From assembly GCF_003461245.1 (NCBI RefSeq), contig NZ_QTWS01000024.1, positions 1,576 to 65,575 on the forward strand: 64,000 nucleotides of DNA, in the 5' to 3' direction. The position numbers and the translations under genes were made by a program. The notes under the pieces were generated by a model. The model saw only the letters and a list, made by a program, of their open reading frames with translations. It ran no database searches and had not been told where the DNA came from. Positions 17,758-27,619 of the stretch are shown one piece after another (position 1 is the first letter of the stretch; each line of letters opens with the position of its first letter). The DNA comes from Blautia sp. AF19-10LB. GTDB taxonomy: Bacteria > Bacillota > Clostridia > Lachnospirales > Lachnospiraceae.

Positions 17758-18942
17758 ATGGATAAAAAACCACAGGTGATCGTTGTCGGCGGCGGAGCTG
17801 CCGGACTGACTGCCGGAATCATGGCTGCCAGAAACGGAGCAGCCGTCACGATTCTCGAACAGAATGAGAAACCGGGCCGTAAGATCTGCGTGACAGGAAA
17901 CGGCCGCTGCAATCTGACCAATCAGGAGATGTCCTGGGAAAAGTTCCACGGACAAAACCCGGCATTTGTCAGGGACATTCTGTCTCAGTTTTCGCTGGAA
18001 GATACTTTGAAATTTTTTGACGAACTGGGAATTGTTGTGACAGACAAAAAAGGCTGGCTTTATCCAAGAGGCGGCCAGGCGAAATATATTCCGGAGCTTT
18101 TGCTTCTTAAGGCACGCTCCCTTAAAGTCAAGATCAAAACAAGAGAAAAGGTCCAGAAGATCTACAGAGAACAGGATCTCTGGAAAGTCCAGACAGAAGG
18201 GTGGACCTATGAGGGGGCTGCAGTCATTCTCGCGAATGGCTCCAAAGCTTCTTCCGTACAGGGTGCAGATGGAAGCGGATATGTACTTGCCAGGGAACTC
18301 GGACATCATATCCTCAAACCGCTTCCTGCGCTGACAGGGCTCAAGGTAAAAGGCAATTTCTTCTCCGCATGGGCAGGTGTGCGCACCGACTGCAAAGTCA
18401 CTCTGTGGATCGATGGAACGGAAACTGCCAGCGAGACAGGGGAGATCCAGCTGACGGATTATGGGATTTCCGGAATACCGGTCTTTCAGATCAGTGGAAT
18501 GGCAGCCAGAGCCCTGGAAGAGAAACGCAAAGTATCCGTTACACTGAACTTTTTCCCAGAATATACAGAGAAGAACATTCAAGAACTTCTCACAAAAAGG
18601 GAAAAAGAATATCCGGAACTTTCCAGGACAGAACGCCTGCTGGGGCTTTTGCCGGATAAACTGATCAAGGTTATCCTGAAACAGAAAGATCCATACAGAG
18701 CAGTGACTGCTTTTCCTCTTGAGCTCAAAGGAACCAGCGGATTTGAACAGGCACAGGTCTGCACAGGCGGTGTAGATACCGGTGAAGTAGATCCGGAGAC
18801 TTTGGAATCCCGGCTCCATAAAGGGCTGTATTTTGCAGGGGAACTTCTCGACATCGACGGTCCCTGCGGCGGCTATAATCTACAGTGGGCATGGTCGAGC
18901 GGAGCAGTGGCAGGCATTCATGCGGCAAAGGAGATAAGATGA
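17758..18942 (+). CDS. HI0933/YhiN-type flavoprotein
   Basis: A 394-residue NAD(P)/FAD-dependent oxidoreductase family protein. The dinucleotide-binding 'VVGGGAAGLTAGIMAAR' is at the N-terminus, and the family signature 'EKPGRKICVTGNGRCNLTN' follows at about residues 38-56. The C-terminus has 'CTGGVDTGEVDPETLES' and 'GGYNLQWAWSSGAVAG'. No reaction is established for the family. The stop overlaps the start of the next flavoprotein gene (ATGA), so the two are translationally coupled. Confidence 0.9.
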   Translation: MDKKPQVIVVGGGAAGLTAGIMAARNGAAVTILEQNEKPGRKICVTGNGRCNLTNQEMSWEKFHGQNPAFVRDILSQFSLEDTLKFFDELGIVVTDKKGWLYPRGGQAKYIPELLLLKARSLKVKIKTREKVQKIYREQDLWKVQTEGWTYEGAAVILANGSKASSVQGADGSGYVLARELGHHILKPLPALTGLKVKGNFFSAWAGVRTDCKVTLWIDGTETASETGEIQLTDYGISGIPVFQISGMAARALEEKRKVSVTLNFFPEYTEKNIQELLTKREKEYPELSRTERLLGLLPDKLIKVILKQKDPYRAVTAFPLELKGTSGFEQAQVCTGGVDTGEVDPETLESRLHKGLYFAGELLDIDGPCGGYNLQWAWSSGAVAGIHAAKEIR

Positions 18943-20525
18943 TAAGGATCACACAGTTAAAACTTCCTATAAACCATACAAAAGAACAGCTGGAAAAGAA
19001 GATCGCCCGGACGCTGAAATGTCAGGAGGGCAGCTTCACATACGAGATCATAAGACAGTCCCTGGACGCCAGACACAAGGACGACAAAAAATTCGCCTAC
19101 ACCGTAGATGTCATGGTGCCAAAGGAAAAACAGATTCTGAAAAAAGTTCACAGTAACAATATTATGTCAACAGAAAAGAAAAGATATCATTTCCCGAAAC
19201 CAGGAAGTACGGAGCTGATTCATCCACCTGTCATCGTCGGAAGCGGACCGGCAGGACTTTTCTGTGCGTGGTATCTGGCAAGGGCAGGATACTGCCCGCT
19301 TGTCCTCGAACGGGGAGAAATGGCGTCCAAACGAAAAGAAACGGTAGATCATTTCTGGAAAAACGGTGTTCTCAACCCGGATTCTAATGTGCAGTTCGGC
19401 GAGGGCGGAGCAGGAACTTTTTCTGATGGAAAGCTGAACACTCTGGTCAAGGATCCAAACGGACGTAACCATGAAGTCCTGGAACGATTTGTAAAAGCCG
19501 GAGCCCCGAAGGAGATCGTCTATCAGCAGAAACCACATCTCGGAACCGATGTACTGATCGGGATCGTAGAAACACTTCGCCATCAGATCGAGGCAATGGG
19601 TGGAAGTTTCCGCTTTGAAACGACAATGACGGACCTGATCCTTAAGGATGGCAGACTGGAAGCCGTTGAGGTCAACCACGGAGAAAAGATCCCGGCAGAG
19701 GTCTGCGTGCTGGCTCTCGGCCACAGCGCACGGGATACTTTTGAGATGCTGAACCGCCGCGGCGTTTATATGGAACCGAAGTCGTTTGCTGTCGGACTAC
19801 GTGTGGAGCACCCACAGAGCATGATCAACAAAGACCTCTATGGTGAGGAAGAAAATGAGATCCTGGGGGCGGCGAGCTACAAGGTGACACATACCTGCGA
19901 GAATGGCCGTGGCGTGTATTCTTTCTGTATGTGTCCGGGAGGTTATGTCGTAAATGCTTCCTCGGAGCCGGGACGACTTGCCGTTAATGGCATGAGCTAT
20001 CAGGCGCGTGACAGCAAAAATGCAAACAGTGCCCTGATCGTCACCGTAAACCCAAAAGATTTCCCGGATGAGACACCACTTGGCGGGATCGCATTCCAGA
20101 GAGAACTCGAACGAAAAGCGTGGGAACTCGGCGAAGGAAGGATCCCGGTTCAGCTTTTTGGAGATTTCAGGAAAGATCAGGCAAGTACAGAATTAGGGGA
20201 AGTCGTTCCTCAGATGAGGGGCGGATTTGTACTTTCCAATGTGCGTTCCATTCTTCCAAAGGCAATCGGGGATTCCATCGAGGAAGGCGTTCTTGCATTC
20301 GGTAAGAAACTTCATGGCTTTGACCGTGAAGATGCGCTCTTAAGTGGAATTGAGAGCCGGACTTCTTCTCCTGTAAGGATCACAAGGAGTAAAGAAGGAC
20401 TCTCTAATATAGAAGGAATCTATCCATGCGGAGAGGGCGCAGGATATGCCGGAGGCATCACTTCTGCTGCGATGGATGGGATCAAGGCGGCAGAGTTCAT
20501 TTGTGAAAAATTTAGAAATTTCTAG
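18939..20525 (+). CDS. FAD-dependent oxidoreductase, COG2509 type
   Basis: A 528-residue protein. The start at 18939 (ATGA overlap with the preceding gene) is preferred over the in-frame ATG at 18885 because the protein then begins 'MIRITQLKLPINHTKEQLEKK', typical for this family when split at residue 16. An N-terminal alpha/beta domain of about 90 residues precedes the FAD-binding motif 'IVGSGPAGLFCAWYLAR' and 'VLERGE'. The segment 'NVQFGEGGAGTFSDGKL' is a family hallmark, and 'PCGEGAGYAGGITSAAMDG' closes the FAD site. The substrate is unknown. Confidence 0.9.
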   Translation: MIRITQLKLPINHTKEQLEKKIARTLKCQEGSFTYEIIRQSLDARHKDDKKFAYTVDVMVPKEKQILKKVHSNNIMSTEKKRYHFPKPGSTELIHPPVIVGSGPAGLFCAWYLARAGYCPLVLERGEMASKRKETVDHFWKNGVLNPDSNVQFGEGGAGTFSDGKLNTLVKDPNGRNHEVLERFVKAGAPKEIVYQQKPHLGTDVLIGIVETLRHQIEAMGGSFRFETTMTDLILKDGRLEAVEVNHGEKIPAEVCVLALGHSARDTFEMLNRRGVYMEPKSFAVGLRVEHPQSMINKDLYGEEENEILGAASYKVTHTCENGRGVYSFCMCPGGYVVNASSEPGRLAVNGMSYQARDSKNANSALIVTVNPKDFPDETPLGGIAFQRELERKAWELGEGRIPVQLFGDFRKDQASTELGEVVPQMRGGFVLSNVRSILPKAIGDSIEEGVLAFGKKLHGFDREDALLSGIESRTSSPVRITRSKEGLSNIEGIYPCGEGAGYAGGITSAAMDGIKAAEFICEKFRNF

Positions 20526-20551
20526 GAGGGAGTGTACATCTCCCTCTTTTT
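20526..20551 (+). terminator. Rho-independent terminator of the mutS operon
   Basis: A perfect 7-bp stem GAGGGAG/CTCCCTC (20526-20532 with 20540-20546), a 7-nt loop and five T residues directly follow the stop codon of the flavoprotein gene. Confidence 0.85.
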
Positions 20552-20614
20552 ATGCTAAAATGAGTTTTGATTCTTCGGGGGCCTGAACTTATTTAGAGAG
20601 CGCAGGTAAGATAT

Positions 20615-21325
20615 ATGAATCAAACCATCAAAGATATACCGGAATCCGAACGTCCTTATGAGAAATGCATGCGGGACGGGGAGAGTACACTCAGTGACAG
20701 TGAACTTCTGGCAGTGATCCTCCGGTCCGGGACCAGAGGGAAGAATTCGCTGAACCTCGCAAATGAGATCCTGAACCATATGGAACATTCTTCATATCCC
20801 GGTCTTTTGGGAATCCTTCACAGTTCCCTTTCAGACCTTAAGAAGATACATGGGATTGGCACTGTCAAGGCGGTGCAGCTTAAATGCATTGGAGAATTGT
20901 CAAAGCGAATCTCATGTGCGGCAGCCAGACCAAACTTGAGTTTTCAGAATCCGGATTCGATTGCAGCCTATTATATGGAGCAGCTTCGTCATCAGGAACA
21001 GGAAATAATGATCTGTATGATGCTGGATAACCAGAACCATTTACTGAATGATACGATTCTCTCCAAGGGAACAGTCAATGCAACACTGATCACTCCAAGG
21101 GAAGTATATCTGGAAGCACTTCGCTATCATGCGGTCAGTCTGATTCTGGTACATAATCACCCGGGTGGCAATCCGGTTCCAAGCCAATGTGACCGCGAAG
21201 TCACAGAACGGATTTTCCGGGCAGGAGAGATGCTTGGGATTGGTCTTCTGGATCATATCATTATCGGTGATCACAGGTATGTAAGCTTCAGGGAAGAAGG
21301 AATACTCGGAGAATACCTGGAATGA
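20615..21325 (+). CDS. radC: RadC/JAB-domain protein
   Basis: A 236-residue protein of the RadC family, historically called a DNA repair protein; its true biochemical role is unclear. The N-terminus has the UPF0758 pattern 'RPYEKCMRDGESTLSDSELLAVILRSG' (in two parts) and a helix-hairpin-helix ('LKKIHGIGTVKAVQLK'). The C-terminal JAB/MPN domain shows 'LVHNHPGGNPVPS' and the downstream Asp of 'LLDHIIIGD', the metal-binding JAMM pattern. It starts a new transcription unit after the terminator and precedes the mreB-like gene by 12 bases. Confidence 0.93.
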   Translation: MNQTIKDIPESERPYEKCMRDGESTLSDSELLAVILRSGTRGKNSLNLANEILNHMEHSSYPGLLGILHSSLSDLKKIHGIGTVKAVQLKCIGELSKRISCAAARPNLSFQNPDSIAAYYMEQLRHQEQEIMICMMLDNQNHLLNDTILSKGTVNATLITPREVYLEALRYHAVSLILVHNHPGGNPVPSQCDREVTERIFRAGEMLGIGLLDHIIIGDHRYVSFREEGILGEYLE

Positions 21326-21337
21326 AGGGATTGTTTT

Positions 21338-22351
21338 ATGCTTTTAAGAAAAACATACGGAATAGATCTGGGAAGCAGCACGATTAAAGTCTATTCCTTT
21401 TTAAAAAACAAGAGTTACATGGAAAAAAACATGGTAGCATCCAGAGAACGCAGAATCATTGCAGTGGGAAATGAAGCCTATGAGATGTTTGAAAAATCTC
21501 CGGTAGACATTGCCGTGAATTCTCCGATGACATTTGGTATGATTGCAAATCTGGAACTCCAGGAGATCGCATTATACAGTATGATGAAAAAAATCGATAA
21601 ATTTCTGGGAGTTGGATCCGATATGTTTTTTTCAGTTCCACTGGATATGACTGCGATTGAGAAGAGGGCGTATTATTATGTGGCAAATGGACACTGGCTT
21701 CATCAGAACCGGGTTTACATGGTAGAAGCTCCGATCGCGGATGCACTTGCAATGGGAGTCCGGATGGAGAAAAATGAAGGCAGTATGGTTGTCAATATTG
21801 GTGCACAGAGCACACAGTTTTCTATTCTGACAGACGGAAACATTATCATTTCCAAGAAAGTTCCGATCGGCGGCAGACAGATGAATGAAGCAATCTGTGC
21901 AGAGATCCGCAAGCGTTACAACCTGCAGATCGGTACGCGGACCGGGAAACGGCTCAAGATTGCGATGGGCCGTCTGAACGATCAGCGGAAGGAGGCACGC
22001 AAGGTAGTTGGAATTGACAGCATCTCCGGTCTTCCACGGGAAGAAGTTATTTCCGGATATGTGGTAAATGCCGGGATTATGGACTGTGTGAATGAGATTG
22101 CAGCAGAAATGAAGACGTTTCTGGAGCGAATTCCACCGCAGATTGCCTACCACATTGCCAGAGAGGGGATTTATCTCACCGGAGGAAGTACGCGAATTCC
22201 ATATATTGATAATTATCTTGCGAGCTATACAGGATTTTCCTTTAACTTATCGCCTTTCTACGAAAAGGCGACAATCTGCGGTCTGGAGAAGATCATCCGT
22301 GACCGTGACCTGATGAAATGGGCACAGCCCGTTAAACAACGTAAATTATAA
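21338..22351 (+). CDS. mreB: MreB-like rod-shape actin homologue
   Basis: A 337-residue actin-fold ATPase that would form membrane-bound filaments guiding peptidoglycan synthesis. The first phosphate-binding loop reads 'GIDLGSSTIKVYSF' instead of the usual DLGTANT; 'VNIGAQSTQFSIL' is phosphate 2 and 'YLTGGSTRIPYIDNYLA' the adenosine motif. It lacks the usual 'GxGIVLxEPSVVA' stretch after the first loop, so it is a divergent MreB, possibly a second copy. Placement directly before mreC supports the shape role. Confidence 0.85.
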   Translation: MLLRKTYGIDLGSSTIKVYSFLKNKSYMEKNMVASRERRIIAVGNEAYEMFEKSPVDIAVNSPMTFGMIANLELQEIALYSMMKKIDKFLGVGSDMFFSVPLDMTAIEKRAYYYVANGHWLHQNRVYMVEAPIADALAMGVRMEKNEGSMVVNIGAQSTQFSILTDGNIIISKKVPIGGRQMNEAICAEIRKRYNLQIGTRTGKRLKIAMGRLNDQRKEARKVVGIDSISGLPREEVISGYVVNAGIMDCVNEIAAEMKTFLERIPPQIAYHIAREGIYLTGGSTRIPYIDNYLASYTGFSFNLSPFYEKATICGLEKIIRDRDLMKWAQPVKQRKL

Positions 22352-22370
22352 TTTTTTAGGGGTATGATAC

Positions 22371-23297
22371 ATGAGAAACCTGAAAAAGAAATTTCAATTT
22401 CGTATACATTTAAAGAGTAAACATCTGCTGGTGATCATGACATTTTTCTGTGGAAGTGCTGTGGTATCGACACTGGCTTCCGGTGTTACATCGGAGCCGC
22501 TGGCAGAGGCAGCAGGAATGATCGTAGTTCCATTTGAAAAAAGTATCAATGGGATCGGAAGCTGGATCGGTGAGATCAACCAGACATTTCAGGATAAGCA
22601 GGATCTGATCGATAAGAACCAGGAACTGCAGGATGCTGTTGATACACTTACAGAACAGAATAATATCCTGATCCAGAATCAGTCAGAACTTTCCAGACTT
22701 CAGGAACTTTACAATCTGGATGAGGAATATTCCTCATATCCTAAGGTTGCTGCCAGAATCATTTCCAAGGACCCTGGAAACTGGTACGATACCTTTATGA
22801 TCAATCGCGGAAGTAATGATGGTATCCGTGTGGATAATAATGTGATCGCTGGTAAGGGGCTTGTAGGAATTGTTACAGAAGTAGGACCAAACTGGGCTAC
22901 CGTCCGTGCGATCATTGATGACAGCAGTAATGTAAGTGCAATGACCGTAGGCACAGATGACACCTGTGTGGTAGAAGGAGAACTTGAACTGATTGATGAG
23001 GGGAAACTTCGTTTTTCACAGCTTTATGACAAGGATAATAAAGTTACGGTAGGCGAGAGAGTTGTTACTTCCAATATCAGTGACAAATATGTAGAGGGAC
23101 TGTTTATCGGTTACGTCAGCGAGATTGAACTGGATACCAACAATCTGACAAAGACCGGTACAATTGTAACACCGGTGGATTTTCAGCATCTTAAGGATGT
23201 CTTTGTTATCACGGTAAACAAGCTGGATGCAGTTGATAACAGTGGAGCAGCGGATACTTCTTCTGATGCAGATACCGACCAGGAGGGAGCAGAATAA
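22371..23297 (+). CDS. mreC: rod shape-determining protein MreC
   Basis: A 308-residue bitopic membrane protein: a short basic cytoplasmic N-terminus, one membrane segment (about residues 20-40), a coiled coil (about 70-110, 'LIDKNQELQDAVDTLTEQNN'), then the double beta-barrel domain with 'AARIISKDPGNWYDTFMINRG'. It scaffolds the elongasome on the outer face of the membrane. The stop codon overlaps the mreD start. The last 25 residues are Asp/Ser-rich and disordered. Confidence 0.93.
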   Translation: MRNLKKKFQFRIHLKSKHLLVIMTFFCGSAVVSTLASGVTSEPLAEAAGMIVVPFEKSINGIGSWIGEINQTFQDKQDLIDKNQELQDAVDTLTEQNNILIQNQSELSRLQELYNLDEEYSSYPKVAARIISKDPGNWYDTFMINRGSNDGIRVDNNVIAGKGLVGIVTEVGPNWATVRAIIDDSSNVSAMTVGTDDTCVVEGELELIDEGKLRFSQLYDKDNKVTVGERVVTSNISDKYVEGLFIGYVSEIELDTNNLTKTGTIVTPVDFQHLKDVFVITVNKLDAVDNSGAADTSSDADTDQEGAE

Positions 23298-23824
23298 TGA
23301 AAAGTAAAATCGTTCTGTTTTTTACGATCATTTTGTCTTTCCTTTTGCAGTCAACACTTCTCCAGAAAATCGCCATTGGCTCGATTACTCCGAATCTTCT
23401 GTTGATTCTATGTGTTTCCATGGGGCTGATGCGGGGACGTAAGAGTGGCCTGTGGACGGGATTTTTCAGCGGACTGCTTGTAGACCTGTTTTATGGATCT
23501 GTATTTGGATTTTATGCGCTGATTTATATGTATGCGGGATTTTTCAGTGGTTATGCATTCCGTATTTATTATGATGATGATATCAAAGTTCCAATGGCTC
23601 TCACTGCAATCATGGATCTGTTCTATAATCTGGCAGTGTATGGACTTCAGTTTTTCCTGAGAGGAAGGCTTGGACTTTTTACATATCTGTACAGGATCAT
23701 TATTCCGGAAATTTTTTATACAGTGTTTCTGACAATGATCGTTTATAAGTTTTTTTATTATATTAATCATCGCTTCATGAGTGCGACCAGGAAAGAAAGG
23801 GAATCTATTTGGGTACTAAAATAA
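23297..23824 (+). CDS. mreD: rod shape-determining protein MreD
   Basis: A 175-residue polytopic membrane protein with about five hydrophobic segments and the conserved 'PNLLLILCVSMGLMRGRKSGLWTGF', given here in two parts around residues 33-57. It works with MreC and the PBP2/RodA pair in elongation. It overlaps mreC at the 5' end and the PBP2 gene by 16 bases at the 3' end, so the cluster is tightly coupled. Confidence 0.9.
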   Translation: MKSKIVLFFTIILSFLLQSTLLQKIAIGSITPNLLLILCVSMGLMRGRKSGLWTGFFSGLLVDLFYGSVFGFYALIYMYAGFFSGYAFRIYYDDDIKVPMALTAIMDLFYNLAVYGLQFFLRGRLGLFTYLYRIIIPEIFYTVFLTMIVYKFFYYINHRFMSATRKERESIWVLK

Positions 23825-26718
23825 AAAAAATATTCAAAAAAATTCAACTGAAACGAACCTCTGTGCTTTTGCTGGTGTTTATTCTTTTGTCTTTTGTTCT
23901 GATACGCCAGCTTTATGAGCTGCAGATCATTCAGGGCGAGGACTATATTGATGAATTCCAGACAAGGACCACCAAGACACGTGTCCTCAAAAGTACCAGA
24001 GGTAATATTTATGACAGAAACAATAAACTGATTGCTTCCAATATTTTGTCATATTCTCTGACATTTGAGGATAATGGAAGTTATGATACGACCCGCCAGA
24101 AAAACCTGACATTAAATGGTACTGCTTATAAGGTTTTGCAGATCCTTGCTGAGAATGGAGACAGTCTTTCAAATACATTTCATATTAAACTGGATAACAG
24201 TGGAAATTATGTGTTTGATATTGATCCTGGATTTACCCTGAATCGATTTAAGGCAGATATTTACGGTCATGCGCTCATTGATGACCTGACCAAAGACGAG
24301 GCAGCTGCCAGTGCTGCTGACATGATGGATTATCTTAGTGGTAACAAGGGATTTTCTATCGTCCTTTATGGCGATGAAGCCTATACAGATGCAGAGTTGA
24401 AACAGTACGGTCTTCCACAGGAACTTACCAGGCAGGAAGTTCTGGATATTGCAATCATGCGCTATGAACTGAGCACAAACAGTTTCCAGAAATATATGGC
24501 GGTTACGATCGCGACAAATGTCAGCGAGAGCACCGTTGCAGCAATCAAGGAAAATCAGAATGAACTTCAGGGAATTGATGTTCTGGAGGATTCCAGCCGC
24601 CAGTATGTAGAGGATGAGAGTATGGGACCTCTGCTGGGCTATACTGGTAAGGCATCTTCTGATGAACTTGCAGATCTTAAGAAACAGGATCCGAAATACT
24701 CTAATGATGCCGTCATCGGTAAAGCGGGAATTGAACAGTATATGGAAATGGATCTTCAGGGAACGGATGGACAGGAGACGGTTACGGTTGATAACCTTGG
24801 TAAAGTCCTCAAAATTGACAGTGGCACAACAATAGAGCCACAGGCTGGAAATGATGTTTATCTCTCTGTAGATTCAGACTGGCAGGCGGCAATTTATCAG
24901 ATCCTCAAACAGAGGGTTGCCGGTATTCTTCTGAACAAGATCGAGGCAGTTAAGGAGTTTGACTATGAAGCTGAACAGGATGCAAGTAGGATCGTTGTTC
25001 CGATCTATGATGTATACAATGCACTGATATCCAACAGTGTGATTGATATTGATAAGTTCAGTAATCAGAATGCTTCCGATACAGAAAAAAATTTATATGC
25101 CAAATTTCAACAAAAGCAGCAGGAAGTTTTTGATACAATAACTAACAGGTTGACAATGGACAATCCGCCTGCATATAAGGATGAATCGAAGGAATTTCAG
25201 GAATACCTTTCTTATATTTGTGATACCATTCTCAGAGATACACTGGGAGTCATAAAGAAGGATTCCGTAGATACTTCGGATGCGACATACCAGGCATGGA
25301 CAACAGATCAGAGTATCAGTCTCAAGGATTATCTGAACTATGCCGCAAGCCAGAACTGGATCGATATTTCTGTTATTTCACCAGATGGGGAATATCTGGA
25401 TTCCAATGAAGTTTATAAGGCACTTACGGATTATATTACAGATTATCTGAAGACAGACACTGGTTTTTCGAAGCTTTTGTACAAGTACATGCTTATGAAT
25501 GACCAGATTTCCGGACAGGATATCTGCCTGGTACTTTACGAGCAGGGCGTTCTTTCCAAGGATGACTCAAGTTATGAAAGCCTTGCCTCCGGTCAGATGT
25601 CTGCTTATGATTTTATGATCAATAAGATTGCCAATCTGGAGATCGAACCGGCACAGCTTGCACTTGCACCGTGTTCTGCATCAGCAGTCATTACAGATGT
25701 AAATACCGGAAAAGTTCTTGCATGCGTTTCTTACCCTGGATATGATAATAACAAACTCAGCAATAATATGGATACCAGCTATTATTCAAAACTTGCATTG
25801 GATCAATCCAGCCCGTTCTTTAACAAGGCAACGCAGCAGACAACAGCACCTGGTTCTACATTGAAGCTTCTGTCTACGATTACAGGAATGATGGAGGGCA
25901 TTATTGATGATGGAACTTATTATGAGTGTACAGGTAAATTTGATCTGGTAACACCGGCAATTTACTGCTGGAACCGACAGGGGCATGGATCTCTTGAGAT
26001 TCGTGGTGCGATTGAGCAGTCCTGCAACTACTTTTTCAATATGATCGGTTTCCTTGCAGGAAAGAATGCAGATGGAGATTTTTCGGAAACATTGAGTCTT
26101 TCGAAACTGCAGCAGTATGCATCCGAGATTGGTCTGGATGAAAAAACAGGCATTGAGATTTCAGAAGCATCTCCACATGTTTCTGACAGTAAGGCAGTTC
26201 CGTCTTATATTGGACAGGGTAATCATCTGTTCAGTACCAGTCAGCTTGCACGATATGCGACGGCACTGGCAACTTCCGGAACAGTTTATGACCTTTCCCT
26301 TCTGGATAAGGTTACAGATTCTCAGGGAAAAATCCTTACAGAATATGCTCCGTCTGTCAAAAATCAGATGACGGATGTTCCGAGCAGCGTATGGGATGAT
26401 ATTCATGATGGTATGCGCAGGGTTGTTGAAACACATGAACAGTTCAATGGACTTGGAGTAACTCTTTCTGGTAAGACAGGTACTGCCGAGCTGGATATTT
26501 ACCATCCGAACCATGGTCTGTTTATCGGTTATACGACTTCAGCATCAACAGGTGCTCCAGAATATGCGCTTGCTGTCCGAATTGCAAATGGTTACAGTTC
26601 AGGAAATGCCTGTTTGACCGCAAATGATATCTTACAGTACATTTATGATCTGGCAGATGAAGATACAATTCTGACGGGCTATGCCTCCAGCGATACCAGC
26701 AATACTTCAAATGATTAA
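23809..26718 (+). CDS. mrdA: penicillin-binding protein 2-type transpeptidase
   Basis: A 969-residue class B PBP that cross-links peptidoglycan together with RodA. The TTG start has AAAGGGA 6 nt upstream. A membrane anchor covers residues 17-35, then the PBP-dimer domain with 'RGNIYDRNNKLIA'. The transpeptidase motifs are STLK (near residue 683), SCN (near 737) and KTGTAE (near 888). The protein is much longer than the ~600-700 residues of model PBP2s; the extra length lies between the dimerisation domain and STLK, as a region rich in Asp, Ser and Gln. That is seen in Lachnospiraceae PBP2s as far as I know. Confidence 0.92.
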   Translation: MGTKIKKIFKKIQLKRTSVLLLVFILLSFVLIRQLYELQIIQGEDYIDEFQTRTTKTRVLKSTRGNIYDRNNKLIASNILSYSLTFEDNGSYDTTRQKNLTLNGTAYKVLQILAENGDSLSNTFHIKLDNSGNYVFDIDPGFTLNRFKADIYGHALIDDLTKDEAAASAADMMDYLSGNKGFSIVLYGDEAYTDAELKQYGLPQELTRQEVLDIAIMRYELSTNSFQKYMAVTIATNVSESTVAAIKENQNELQGIDVLEDSSRQYVEDESMGPLLGYTGKASSDELADLKKQDPKYSNDAVIGKAGIEQYMEMDLQGTDGQETVTVDNLGKVLKIDSGTTIEPQAGNDVYLSVDSDWQAAIYQILKQRVAGILLNKIEAVKEFDYEAEQDASRIVVPIYDVYNALISNSVIDIDKFSNQNASDTEKNLYAKFQQKQQEVFDTITNRLTMDNPPAYKDESKEFQEYLSYICDTILRDTLGVIKKDSVDTSDATYQAWTTDQSISLKDYLNYAASQNWIDISVISPDGEYLDSNEVYKALTDYITDYLKTDTGFSKLLYKYMLMNDQISGQDICLVLYEQGVLSKDDSSYESLASGQMSAYDFMINKIANLEIEPAQLALAPCSASAVITDVNTGKVLACVSYPGYDNNKLSNNMDTSYYSKLALDQSSPFFNKATQQTTAPGSTLKLLSTITGMMEGIIDDGTYYECTGKFDLVTPAIYCWNRQGHGSLEIRGAIEQSCNYFFNMIGFLAGKNADGDFSETLSLSKLQQYASEIGLDEKTGIEISEASPHVSDSKAVPSYIGQGNHLFSTSQLARYATALATSGTVYDLSLLDKVTDSQGKILTEYAPSVKNQMTDVPSSVWDDIHDGMRRVVETHEQFNGLGVTLSGKTGTAELDIYHPNHGLFIGYTTSASTGAPEYALAVRIANGYSSGNACLTANDILQYIYDLADEDTILTGYASSDTSNTSND

Positions 26719-26746
26719 CAGACACAGGGCATCTGCCCTGTGTCTG
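26719..26746. other. perfect 13-bp hairpin between PBP2 gene and minD
   Basis: An uninterrupted 13-bp inverted repeat CAGACACAGGGCA/TGCCCTGTGTCTG with a 2-nt centre begins 1 base after the PBP2 stop. No T-run follows on either strand, so a simple terminator is unlikely; mRNA stabilisation or processing is possible. Confidence 0.6.
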
Positions 26747-26804
26747 AGATCACAGAAGAAAATACCAGAAGTCTGGAACATATCTTTGAGGAGGATACAG
26801 AAAC

Positions 26805-27593
26805 ATGGGCGAAGTGATAGTAATTACATCCGGTAAGGGTGGCGTAGGCAAGACAACGACAGCTGCCAATATTGGCACAGGTCTGGCAATGCTGGACAAG
26901 CGGACAGTTGTTGTCGATACAGATATCGGTCTTCGGAACCTGGATGTGATCCTGGGACTTGAGAACCGTATCGTGTATAATCTTGTGGATGTCATTAATG
27001 GAAACTGCCGTCTGAAGCAGGCACTGATCAAGGACAAGAGACATCCGGAACTGTTTCTTCTGCCATCTGCGCAGACGAAGGACAAGTCGGCAGTGTCACC
27101 GGAGCAGATGATCAAGCTGACAGAGGAACTCAGGGAAGAGTTTGATTTTGTTCTTCTTGACTGTCCGGCCGGCATTGAGCAGGGATTTCGAAATGCGATC
27201 GCCGGGGCAGATAAGGCACTTGTCGTAACAACACCGGAGGTATCTGCAATCCGTGATGCAGACCGTATCATTGGACTTCTTGAAGCGGAAGATATCAGGG
27301 ATATCCATCTGATCATTAACAGGCTTCGACCCGATATGATCGCACGTGGAGATATGATGTCCGTAGAGGATGTGATCGAGATCCTTGCCGTGGATCTGAT
27401 CGGTACGATCCTTGATGATGAGCAGATCGTGATCGCAGCAAATCAGGGAGAACCGCTTTCGGGAAGGAATTCTCAGGCAGAGGAGGAATACCGCAATATC
27501 TGCCGGAGGCTTCTTGGTGAGGAGGTTCCTTTTGCAGAACTCAGATCAAAAAAAGGAATGTTTCAGCGAATTGGAGATTTTTTCCGTAAATGA
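26805..27593 (+). CDS. minD: septum-site determining ATPase MinD
   Basis: A 262-residue deviant-Walker P-loop ATPase; 'TSGKGGVGKTTTAANIG' with the signature Lys is at the N-terminus and 'VLLDCPAG' is Walker B. The C-terminus 'KKGMFQRIGDFFRK' is an amphipathic membrane-targeting helix. MinD with MinE positions the division site; no minC gene is seen in this window, though it may lie elsewhere. A GAGGAGG ribosome site precedes the ATG. Confidence 0.96.
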   Translation: MGEVIVITSGKGGVGKTTTAANIGTGLAMLDKRTVVVDTDIGLRNLDVILGLENRIVYNLVDVINGNCRLKQALIKDKRHPELFLLPSAQTKDKSAVSPEQMIKLTEELREEFDFVLLDCPAGIEQGFRNAIAGADKALVVTTPEVSAIRDADRIIGLLEAEDIRDIHLIINRLRPDMIARGDMMSVEDVIEILAVDLIGTILDDEQIVIAANQGEPLSGRNSQAEEEYRNICRRLLGEEVPFAELRSKKGMFQRIGDFFRK

Positions 27594-27619
27594 TCCATAA
27601 GCAGAAGGAGGGGATTTGT

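Noticed and set aside
26805..27593. ParA-type partition protein instead of MinD
   Set aside because: The adjacent minE and the amphipathic C-terminal helix identify MinD.
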